A stretch of 64,000 nt of DNA from an uncultured Thermoanaerobaculia bacterium (GTDB lineage: Bacteria > Acidobacteriota > Thermoanaerobaculia > Multivoradales > Multivoraceae), in contig OX638294.1 of the NCBI GenBank assembly GCA_951812325.1, positions 2,148,859 to 2,212,858 of the forward strand, read 5' to 3'. The notes under the pieces were generated by a model, which was given only the letters and a program-made list of their open reading frames with translations, searched no databases and was not told the DNA's origin. A program made the translations under genes and the position numbers. Within the stretch, counting starts at the first letter, position 1, and each line of letters opens with the position of its first letter. Below, in pieces: positions 51,768-59,031 of this stretch.

Positions 51768-52167
51768 CGCCACGACCGGCGTGCGCCTTTCCCCAGGCGC
51801 CGACCTTCCGCCCCGTCTCATCGATGGAACGCGCGGCATACTCGTAGCGACGCCGGTCAAGTGCGCGCAGATCGCAGGCCAGGCGGAACAGGAAACGGAG
51901 CTTCTCAAGCCCCAAGTTGGCGGCAGCGAGATGATCGGCTCTGCGCCGTGAGTAGGTCGCCTCGATCAAGTGTTCAAGGACGTCCAGCGCCGTGTCCTGG
52001 ATCCGGTCTCCCAGCAGGAACTTGCGACTCCGGGGGAAGCGCTCCACCGCCGGCACGAGCCACAGAATGAACCGGTAGTGGGACTCAAGAGCAGGACCGG
52101 TCGCTCTTGCCGCTCCCGCCCGTGCCGTCCGACGCTCTTGCTGTTCCCCCGACAAAGCTCTCTGCAT
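51760..52167 (-). CDS. avd: DGR accessory protein Avd2
   Basis: 135 residues from the ATG at 52167 (MQRALSGEQQERR). The first 27 residues are an Arg/Ala-rich extension. The bAvd four-helix bundle follows: HYRFILWLVPAVERFPRSRK, DRIQDTALDVLEHLIEATYS, LEKLRFLFRLACDLRALDRR and IDETGRKVGAWG. Avd forms a pentameric barrel that binds template RNA and RT in studied DGRs. The stop overlaps the RT2 GTG, so the two are translated together. It is the only undamaged avd of the three copies. Confidence 0.87.
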   Translation of the reverse strand: MQRALSGEQQERRTARAGAARATGPALESHYRFILWLVPAVERFPRSRKFLLGDRIQDTALDVLEHLIEATYSRRRADHLAAANLGLEKLRFLFRLACDLRALDRRRYEYAARSIDETGRKVGAWGKAHAGRGGA

Positions 52168-52216
52168 GCCATGCCTTCCTCGCCACAGCCGAAGCGACTG
52201 CAACCCGGGCGCCGGA

Positions 52217-52238
52217 CCAAGGGGGCCAGCCCCCTTGG
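52217..52238. promoter_or_regulatory. DGR hairpin after variable region VR2
   Basis: Same perfect 10-bp arms CCAAGGGGGC / GCCCCCTTGG as after VR1, 35 bases beyond the stop of target 2. Confidence 0.8.
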
Positions 52239-52272
52239 AACCCCCGCCCAGAGGAGGTAAAGAGGTAAAGAC

Positions 52273-53547
52273 TCACGGGGTGAACGTCCGGGCAACGCGG
52301 AAGCCGATGAAGTTGCCCCGGCTGCCGGACCTGAGCCAGTTGCGGTTCGCGGAGCGGAGGTACCTCGGATCGAAATTCCAGGAACCGCCCCGAAGGACGC
52401 GACGGGAACAGTCACCGCGCAGCCAGGCGCTGCCGTCGGACGGCGCCCCAACGTAGCTCCCGTTCCAGCAGTCCTCAACCCACTCATATACGTTGCCATG
52501 CATGTCGTGCAAACCAAACGCGTTTGCAGCAAACGAACCCACAGGCGCCGTCCTTTCAAAGTCCCAACGGCTACCGCAACCACCGCAGTTCGCACGGTTA
52601 TCACCAATCTCATCGCCCCAACTGTACGCCGTGCGGCTCCCAGCCCGAGCAGCGTACTCCCACTCCGACTCGCTCAACAACCGGTACTCGTACCCCGTCT
52701 CCTCCGAAAGCCACGCAACGTACTCCTGAGTGTCCTCCCAACTCACGCGCATCACCGGACGATTGCCGCGACCCCAACCCCAATCATCCGGAACATGACG
52801 GCAACCGCCAGACTCCACGCATGCATCCCACTCCGAAAACGTCACCTCGTACTTCCCCACCGCCAAAGAAGCCGGAATCGTCACCGTATGCACCGGAAAC
52901 TCGTCGTCGTCACACAACACGCTGTCCGATACACAGCCCATCTGAAAACTGCCTGCCGGAATCACGGCCGACTCCGGACCACCGCCGACGGCGCCACTAC
53001 ATCTGAAGGCGCTCGTATCGCTCCTGGTTGGAGCTGTCGTGCCCGCCTCGTTTGTATGAGTCCAGGTGTCCCCGTCCGGCCCGGTGACCCGAAGTTCGAA
53101 GCCGAGGTCCGTCACCGGCGCCACGAAGACCCATCGGTGCCCGTTGTACTCGCAACCGTCCAGCACCTTGACCAGAACCTCCGCGTTCTCCCGGCTGAAA
53201 AACCAGAGAATCCCGGATTGACTGGATGCCCATACGCCTGCCTGCGCCTGTCCCGTCTCGCCTTCGCCGGTGATGTAGCACATGCGAACCCTGTAGCCGC
53301 CGTCGAACTGAAGCACGTCGGACGTCGGCGTACAAGGACCGTCCGTAGAAGAGCTGCCAGCCGGAATCACGACCAACTCCGGACCACTGCCGCCTGAACG
53401 CAGAGCATCGCGAACGCTCGCCAAGGGCGATCCTTCGTCGGCCCCCAAGGCAGCCGAATCCGCCACCTCCTCCTGAGGCGACTGCGCAGCGACTGGACTG
53501 GTGAACATCGCGAAAGCGATCGTTGCGCCGACAAACAACTTGAACAT
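52273..53547 (-). CDS. DGR target protein 2: secreted VKVLDG plus FGE/C-type-lectin-like variable domain
   Basis: 424 residues, the same architecture as target 1 and almost identical to it up to the variable region. One notable difference is the segment CVSDSVLCDDDEFPVHTV where target 1 has CVSGVGCSSYEFPVHTV. Variable-region residues are WNFDPRYLRSANRNWLRSG then SRGNFIGFRVART. Signal peptide MFKLFVGATIAFAMF. Four-residue and single-residue differences from target 1 outside the variable region are few, so most divergence between the paralogues is concentrated in the variable region. The gene precedes avd2-RT2. Confidence 0.9.
   Translation of the reverse strand: MFKLFVGATIAFAMFTSPVAAQSPQEEVADSAALGADEGSPLASVRDALRSGGSGPELVVIPAGSSSTDGPCTPTSDVLQFDGGYRVRMCYITGEGETGQAQAGVWASSQSGILWFFSRENAEVLVKVLDGCEYNGHRWVFVAPVTDLGFELRVTGPDGDTWTHTNEAGTTAPTRSDTSAFRCSGAVGGGPESAVIPAGSFQMGCVSDSVLCDDDEFPVHTVTIPASLAVGKYEVTFSEWDACVESGGCRHVPDDWGWGRGNRPVMRVSWEDTQEYVAWLSEETGYEYRLLSESEWEYAARAGSRTAYSWGDEIGDNRANCGGCGSRWDFERTAPVGSFAANAFGLHDMHGNVYEWVEDCWNGSYVGAPSDGSAWLRGDCSRRVLRGGSWNFDPRYLRSANRNWLRSGSRGNFIGFRVARTFTP
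52282..52401 (-). repeat. DGR variable region VR2
   Basis: 120 bases, gap-free against TR3. By hand alignment 16 core differences fall at template adenines (AAC to TTC, AAA to GAT, AAC to CTC, ACC to TCC, GGA to GGC and others) and one does not (AAC to AAT). At the site where TR1 has GAC, VR2 has AGC, a single A-to-G step from TR3's AAC. Confidence 0.87.
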
Positions 53548-53573
53548 AAACGCTTATCCTTCCCACACCATGG

Positions 53574-53607
53574 CAATCATGGTGATTGAATGTGATTATC
53601 ATGATTG
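53574..53607. promoter_or_regulatory. Conserved inverted repeat upstream of target 2
   Basis: CAATCATG and CATGATTG arms identical in sequence and spacing to those at 48885-48918. Confidence 0.55.
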
Positions 53608-53678
53608 AACAGTCGGTAATGGTGCATGCCATGCCGTCCTCGCCACAGCCGAAAACGACTGCAACCCGGCCCGCCAGA

Positions 53679-53779
53679 CCAAAGGGGCCAGACCTCTTGG
53701 AATTCCCAAGAGAGGTGAAGAAATGAAGACTCACGAGGTGAGCGTTCGAGCAACGCGGAAGCCGAAGTACCTGCTGGTG
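53679..53779 (-). pseudogene. Second relic of an FGE-type C-terminus with decayed hairpin
   Basis: Near-identical to 48990-49090: FGFRVARTLTS and stop at 53731, with the same decayed hairpin. It was duplicated with the unit. Confidence 0.7.
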
Positions 53780-53824
53780 TACGTCGTAGTCAAGGTTGCT
53801 GCCGCAATCCAGACCCGAGTCAAA

Positions 53825-54688
53825 TCATGGCGACTCGACGCAGTGTGGAAAGTGCTGCCTGATGAGCTCGCGGTCAGGAGGGGACACAGGCCACTCGAAC
53901 GCTGCGTTGTCTTCGTGCTCCTCGGACCGAACGGCCACCCCGAAGGTCCGCTCGCTCGAAGCAACCATGCCCACAGTCGGTATGGTAACTGTCTGGCCCT
54001 GTTCCTCGACCGTGGCGCGGTCCACCCGGATCTCCAGAATTCGATCGCCATGGTCGGACTCGCCGGCGGTGTACGCCCACCATTCGCTGGACTCCGGATC
54101 GTCCTGGCGCACAGTCAGCTGGGCAGCGCAGGCCCGCGTCAGCCACAGGATCCCCAGAAGGTGTTCCTGATCACTGCGCATTGCAGGGACGACGGGCGAG
54201 ACAATCTCGTCCGAAAGCGGCACCGACTCACCCCAGTCGTTCTCGCCTGGCTCGAAAAACCAGGCCGGTTGACTCTGGAATTGCTCCTGAGCCTCCTCAG
54301 CCTCGTGGTCTACCGGCCATGAATAGCCGTGAACGTTTGCGACCTGCCTGGCCTGAACCTCAAACTCAGCCGTCGCCGAGAAGGAGCACAAGCGCGCGGG
54401 CGGCGCAGAGTCATTCGTGAAGTAGACACTCTGCACTTCGTAGAAGTCGGAATCCTCTGTGTGTCCCGCAACATAGTGCGAGTAACCCGCCGCCTGACAG
54501 GCGCTGGCAGCCCGAACAGCAAGAGCCCGATTGCGGGCTCTTACGCCGCGAAACAGAGATGCCACCCGAACTTCGCATTCGTTCGGCGAAAAGCACTCCA
54601 GCCATGTCGGAACAGTCCTGGCCTGGCCGTGGCCATCCGCGGGCAGCGTCAGAGCCAAGGCAATGGCCACCATCATTGTGAGCTTCAT
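53825..54688 (-). CDS. Unknown secreted protein, copy 2
   Basis: 287 residues, near-identical to the copy at 49136-49999, with the same start context (GGGGAGG before ATG at 54688), signal peptide and Cys positions. The two copies lie 4,689 bases apart, the size of one DGR unit. The unusually even conservation means the duplication is recent or the copies are homogenised. Function unknown. Confidence 0.75.
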   Translation of the reverse strand: MKLTMMVAIALALTLPADGHGQARTVPTWLECFSPNECEVRVASLFRGVRARNRALAVRAASACQAAGYSHYVAGHTEDSDFYEVQSVYFTNDSAPPARLCSFSATAEFEVQARQVANVHGYSWPVDHEAEEAQEQFQSQPAWFFEPGENDWGESVPLSDEIVSPVVPAMRSDQEHLLGILWLTRACAAQLTVRQDDPESSEWWAYTAGESDHGDRILEIRVDRATVEEQGQTVTIPTVGMVASSERTFGVAVRSEEHEDNAAFEWPVSPPDRELIRQHFPHCVESP

Positions 54689-54738
54689 GCGTGAATCGAC
54701 CTCCCCTTTGCTACGCATTGGTGTCAGTGCGCTTCCGG

Positions 54739-55079
54739 CTAACGACAGCTGAACGCGCTCGTATCGCTCCTCGTTGGCGCTGTTGTGCCCGCCTCGTTTG
54801 GGTGGGTCCAGGTCTCGCCGCCTGGCGAGGTGACGCGCTCGTTCCTGAGCGACGGTTCGCGCTCCAGCAGGACGCCGCCCTCCATTGGGATGCTGCGGCG
54901 GAGAGCACCCGGCCGAAGACGATCGTCCCGGTCCGATCGACCATCGACCCGTCGCTGGGCACAATGTAGGTGATGGCCGCCGCCGGGTGCGCGGCCGCCA
55001 GGACCGTTGCCAGGAGCATGGCGCCGACCGTGCCGAGTTGACGGGAGGGGGAAAGGCCACAAGCACCGATCGGTTGCAT
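54739..55079 (-). pseudogene. Frameshifted copy of the short hybrid secreted gene
   Basis: Parallel to 50050-50391. Start MQPIGACGLSPSRQLG at 55079; one base is missing near 55000 (GCAGCATCCC), so the frame passes into SQWRAASCWSANRR. The intended ending (SPGGETWTHPNEAGTT) is readable in the next frame to 54739. It shares this missing base with the metalloprotease at 43537. Confidence 0.65.
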
Positions 55080-55099
55080 GGGGTTCGCCTCCGGTGGAC

Positions 55100-55398
55100 A
55101 AACTACGCGAAAACGTGGCCTGTAGTGGAAGGTCTGTGCGTGTCGCCGCCAAACTGGCGCACTATGACACAGGAACCGTCTGGACGCAACATGACGGAGT
55201 TACCTGTGCGAGTCGCGTGAAGACCTCCGGGCCCGGAGTGGAGCGGATCCCATGTGGCGCGGGCTCGCGCCACGCGGGTTGCTCCCCGGTCGGCCCTCGT
55301 TCCCCGAATCGAGGGCGACCCGGCATGCCCGATCTTCGGGCCTTGCTGGACGGGGTCTGAGCGCTGCCGGAGCGACGGCAGCACGACCGAGGATCCCG
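55100..55398. repeat. Repeat R, copy 3
   Basis: Parallel to the copies at 43741, 50412 and 58540. It continues without a break into the IS-end relic (55431-55490) and TR3, as in unit I. Confidence 0.8.
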
Positions 55399-55650
55399 GC
55401 GCCAAAGGCCCACGAAACCGGGTCAAGCTCACAACCCCAACTCTGAAGCAACCGACCGGCCCGGAAAGCAGAACCACTTCTGCCACGGGCGCCTGAGCCC
55501 TGACGGTGTGCTGCCACGGCAACGCCCACCCCTCCCCCGCCCAGCTACCGCGAGCGGGGCAAGAGGGGCGGCGCCGTGGTTTCATCATGACTCTCCCTGG
55601 ACGCTCACTGCTCTCCCGGCGCCGCCGTGGCGACTCCGGCTCTCGCTGCT

Positions 55651-55770
55651 GAGCGTGCGGGCAACGCGGAAGCCGTTGTTGTTGTTCCGGTTTCCGGTCC
55701 TGTTCCTGTTGCGGTTCGCGGAGCGGAGGTTCCTCGGTTTGTTGTTCCAGGAACCGCCCCGAAGGACGCG
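55651..55770 (-). repeat. DGR template repeat TR3
   Basis: 120 bases, identical to TR1 in the core except for A at the minus-strand position 55692 (codon AAC instead of GAC). Encodes NRNRNRTGNRNNNNGFR after WNNKPRNLRSA. It lies behind the wreck of RT3, so it has no enzyme of its own, yet it explains both VR1 and VR2 better than TR1 does. Confidence 0.9.
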
Positions 55771-56085
55771 ACGGGGGGAGGGTCAGGCCCTTGCGACGGG
55801 TCGAACCACCCGTCGCGAAAGATCGCGTGCCGCAGACGCCAGGTGTCCGCGTGTTCGGCGTGGGCGATCCAGCTCCGGATACGCCGTCGCACTTCGTCTT
55901 CGGACACCGTGCCGTGCCGCCAGCGGTCGCGCAGACCGCGGAGGCGGTTGCGGAAGCGTTCCTGCCGGTTGGCGCCGTCGATCATCCGGTCAGCGAGCTC
56001 CAGTGTGCGGCCGCAGGCGATGCGTCGACGCAGGTCCCGCTTCAGGATCTCGTGGTCGATGGCGGGGAAGTAGCGAAGAATGCGC
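55771..56085 (-). pseudogene. RT3, reverse transcriptase relic lacking the catalytic core
   Basis: Two RT pieces remain. One runs from ILRYFPAIDHEILKRDLRR to DRMIDGANRQE and is joined at about 55960 directly to RFRNRLRGLRDRWRH and the C-terminus. The first 130 residues with the motif A Asp, and the segment from QLFPGDD through GNLTSQ and YVDD to the thumb, are gone. The remaining sequence is almost identical to RT1, so the deletions happened after duplication. Confidence 0.85.
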
Positions 56086-56545
56086 CGCCACGAGCGGCGT
56101 GCGCCTTTCCCCAGGCGCCGACCTTCCGCCCCGTCTCATCGATGGAACGCGCGGCATACTCGTAGCGACGCCGGTCAAGTGCGCGCAGATCGCAGGCCAG
56201 GCGGAACAGGAAACGGAGCTTCTCAAGCCCCAAGTTGGCGGCAGCGAGATGATCGGCTCTGCGCCGTGAGTAGGTCGCCTCTGCGCCGTGAGCAGGGTCG
56301 CCTTGATCAAGTGTTCAAGGACGTCCAGTGCCGTCTCCTGGATCCGGTCTCCTGGCTGGAACTTGCGGCTCCGGGGGAAGCGCTCCACCACCGGCACGAG
56401 CCACAGAACGAACCGGTAGTGGGACTCAAGAGCACAGGACCGGTCGCTCTTGCCGCTCCCGCCCGTGCCGTGCTTCGCTCTTGCTGTTCCCCCGACAAAG
56501 CTCCCTGCATGCTATGCCATCCTCGCCACAGCCGAAGCGACGGCA
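56086..56545 (-). pseudogene. avd: avd3 relic
   Basis: The start region (MQGALSGEQQERSTARAG) is readable at about 56510, then a two-base insertion near 56435 shifts the frame. VVERFPRSRKFQPGDRIQET is readable, followed by a short internal duplication (CTCTGCGCCGTGAG twice at about 56255-56295). The last part LEKLRFLFRLACDLRALDRR to GRKVGAWGKAHAARGG is in frame again and then fuses to RT3. Not functional as written. Confidence 0.75.
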
Positions 56546-56559
56546 ACCCGGGCGCCGGA

Positions 56560-56581
56560 CCAAGGGGACCAGCCCCCTTGG
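56560..56581. promoter_or_regulatory. Imperfect DGR hairpin after the target 3 end
   Basis: CCAAGGGGAC / GCCCCCTTGG: same position as the other two hairpins but with one mismatch in the stem, in keeping with a variable region that no longer matches the template. Confidence 0.6.
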
Positions 56582-56604
56582 AACCCTCAAGAGGAGGTGA
56601 AGAG

Positions 56605-57861
56605 TCACGGGGTGAGCGTCCGGGCAACGCGGAAGCCAAAGGTGCCCTCGTCGGCAGTCCGATCGTCAGGCGTATTATAGGTGCGGCTCGCGGAGCGAAC
56701 ACCGGTCGGACTGTGACTCTTGGACCCGCTCCGACGAACGCGATAGGGACAGTCACTGCGTTCCCGCGCGCTGCCGTCGGACGGCGCGCCAACGTAGTTA
56801 TCGTTCCAGCAGTCCTCAACCCACTCAGATGCGTTGCCATGCATGTCGTGCAAGCCGAACCGGTTCGCACCAAACGAACCCACAGGCGCCGTCCTGTCGT
56901 CGTCCCAACGGCTACCACAACCACCGCAGTTCGCACGGTTATCACCAATCTCATTGCCCCAACTGTACGCCGTGCGCGTGCCCGCCCGAGCAGCGTACTC
57001 CCACTCCGACTCGGTCAACAGACGATACTCAAACCCGGTCTGCGCCGAAAGCCAAGCAACGTACTCCTGCGTGTCCTCCCAACTCACATTGATTACCGGA
57101 CGATTGCCGCGACCCCAACCCCAATCAAGCGGAACATGACGGCAACCGCCAGACTCCACGCAGGCATCCCACTCCGAAAACGTCACCTCGTACTTCCCCA
57201 CCGCGAGAGGCGCCGGAATCGTCACCGTATGTACCGGAAACTCGTCGTCCCAGCACCCCACGCCCGACACACAGCCCATCTGAAAGCTGCCAGCCGGAAT
57301 CACGGCCGACCTACATCTGAAGGCGCTCGTATCGCTCCTAGTTGGCGCCGTTGTGCCCGCCCCGTTTGTATGGGTCCATGTGTCACCGTCTGGCCCAGTG
57401 ATCCGAAGTTGGAAGCCAAGGTCCGTCACGGGCGCCACGAATACCCATCGGTGACCGTTGTACTCGCAACCGTCCAGCACCTTGACCAGAACTTCCGCGT
57501 TCTCCCGGCTGAAAAACCAGAGAATCCCGGATTGACTGGAGGCCCACACACCTGCCTGTGCCTGTCCCGTTTCGCCTTCGCCGGTGATGTAGCACATGCG
57601 AACTCTGTAGCCGCCGTCGAACTGAAGCACGTCGGACGTCGGCGTACAAGGACCGTCCGTAGAAGAGCTGCCAGACGGAATCACGACCAACTCCGGACCA
57701 CTGCCGCCTGAACGCAGAGCATCGCGAACGCTCGCCAAAGGCGATCCTTCGTCGGCCCCCAAGGCAGCCGAATCCGCCACCTCCTCCTGAGGCGACTGTG
57801 CAGCGACTGGACTGGCGAACATCGCGAAAGCGATCGTTGCGCCGACAAACAACTTGGACAT
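56605..57861 (-). CDS. DGR-type target protein 3 with a non-matching C-terminus
   Basis: 418 residues from MSKLFVGATIAFAMF at 57861. Same signal peptide, VKVLDG domain and FGE-type domain as targets 1 and 2, but with WGNEIGDNRANCGG, FGANRFGLHDMHGNASEW and a C-terminus YRVRRSGSKSHSPTGVRSA, then SRTYNTPDDRTADEGTFGFR. The variable-region equivalent (56614-56742) is nine bases longer than the template and differs at many non-adenine sites, so it was not made by this template. It may be a fixed version, the product of another template, or an ancestral family member. An extra linker (GGGPES) present in the other two is absent. Confidence 0.87.
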   Translation of the reverse strand: MSKLFVGATIAFAMFASPVAAQSPQEEVADSAALGADEGSPLASVRDALRSGGSGPELVVIPSGSSSTDGPCTPTSDVLQFDGGYRVRMCYITGEGETGQAQAGVWASSQSGILWFFSRENAEVLVKVLDGCEYNGHRWVFVAPVTDLGFQLRITGPDGDTWTHTNGAGTTAPTRSDTSAFRCRSAVIPAGSFQMGCVSGVGCWDDEFPVHTVTIPAPLAVGKYEVTFSEWDACVESGGCRHVPLDWGWGRGNRPVINVSWEDTQEYVAWLSAQTGFEYRLLTESEWEYAARAGTRTAYSWGNEIGDNRANCGGCGSRWDDDRTAPVGSFGANRFGLHDMHGNASEWVEDCWNDNYVGAPSDGSARERSDCPYRVRRSGSKSHSPTGVRSASRTYNTPDDRTADEGTFGFRVARTLTP

Positions 57862-57889
57862 AGACGTATATCCCTCCCACACCATGGGA

Positions 57890-57919
57890 ATCATGGTGAT
57901 TGAATGTGATTATCATGAT
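57890..57919. promoter_or_regulatory. Conserved inverted repeat upstream of target 3, slightly degraded
   Basis: ATCATG / CATGAT arms with the same spacer GTGATTGAATGTGATT as the perfect versions at 48885 and 53574. Confidence 0.45.
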
Positions 57920-57929
57920 GGAACACTTT

Positions 57930-58200
57930 GAAGTCGTCCCGGTTTCGCGAACAATGGCCGCCTGGGAATTCAGGCGGCTTCCTGAACCGCCTCCTCGCTT
58001 CTGTGGTCTTCACCGACTCCGGGATTGGACTCGGCCATGGCGAGTGTCCGCTGAACGAGCGGAACCTCTCTTGGAAGATCGTCTTGTTGGGCGAGGACCG
58101 CCACTGAGGCAATGTCGAAGAGCGCAATCGTCGCGAATGGCGGCTACCTGAAACGTGCGTTTCGGTTTCATGTCGCCCTTGGCGACTTCGCTGCGTGAAA
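57930..58200 (-). other. Region homologous to 40,850-41,018, small candidate frame
   Basis: The minus strand reads IALFDIASVAVLAQQDDLPR and TLAMAESNPGVGEDHR, ending EEAVQEAA before a stop near 57966. The parallel region before LRR protein 2 shares most of this DNA and the peptide TMAESNPGVGE. A conserved small gene is possible, but the start is unclear. Confidence 0.35.
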
Positions 58201-58204
58201 AGGC

Positions 58205-58505
58205 GAACCGTCAGTCGTAGTGGACCCTGACGGACCGTCGTCGGGCCGCGGACGACCTCGCGCTCGGGCACGAAGTAGTCCCCGGCGCGTTGCGAGCCCG
58301 CCGCTCGATCCCGGATCCAGCGGCGGAAGCGGGCGCCGTCCCGCAGGCCGACCACCGTCCGGCCGAAGACGATCGTCCCGGTCCGATCGACCATCGACCC
58401 GTCGCTGGGCAGGATCTAGGTGATGGCCGCCACCGGGTGCGCGGCCGCCAGGACCGTTGCCAGGAGCATGGCTGAGACCGTGCCAAGTTGACGGGGGGGG
58501 GGGGC
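58205..58505 (-). pseudogene. Scrambled remnant of the metalloprotease gene
   Basis: Contains, in minus-strand order, a worn signal region, DGSMVDRTGTIVFGR, then a jump to VVGLRDGARFRRWIRDRAAG and YFVPEREVVRGPTTVR, matching two separated parts of the gene at 43,300-43,680. A run of twelve G (58493-58504) lies at the beginning of the signal region. Confidence 0.7.
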
Positions 58506-58539
58506 GGCAGGTGCGCCGGACTTCCAGTCTGCAAATGGC

Positions 58540-58832
58540 CCGAGAACGTGTTCTCGAGTGGAAGTTCTGTGCGCATCTCCATCAGAGTGGCGCACTATGA
58601 CACAGGAAGGGGCTGGACGCAACATGACGGAGTACCTGTCCGAGTTGCGTGAAGACCTCCGGGCCCGGACTGGAGCGGATCCCATGTGGCGCGGGCTCGC
58701 GCCACACGGGTTGCTCCCCGGTCGCCTTCGTTCCCCGAATCGAGGGCGGCCCGACATGCCCCGTCTTCGGGCCTTGCCGGACGGGTGTCTGAGCGCTGCC
58801 GGAGCGACCGCAGCACGACCGCGGATCCCAAC
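58540..58832. repeat. Repeat R, copy 4
   Basis: Parallel to the other three copies, with more differences. It marks the outer edge of the repeat-rich island; ordinary intergenic sequence and ftsZ follow. Confidence 0.75.
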
Positions 58833-59031
58833 ACTAGACTAGACTGACAGTGATCCCCCTTGACGGCGAAGTCGCCTCGCAGTCCGCACCGTGGCCGCAC
58901 CGGCCGCCCTGACCGGGCGCCATGTCGGCGCGCCGGTCCCGGACCGGCGCAGGCTTGCGGGGATGGGCTGGCCGGACGCCGATCGCGAGGCGGCGGGCTA
59001 CTCGCCTGCACGCACCGGCTCAGTGGCCGGC

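Noticed and set aside
44245-51908. Reverse transcriptases as group II intron or retron enzymes
   Set aside because: They have the DGR form of motif 4 (GNLTSQ), an adjoining avd gene, template repeats and matching variable regions. No maturase or HNH domain and no intron or msr/msd structure is seen.
47587-57861. Target genes as real formylglycine-generating enzymes that activate sulfatases
   Set aside because: They are exported, fused to another domain, vary at the C-terminus by template, and no sulfatase is nearby. The fold is used here more plausibly as a lectin-like scaffold.
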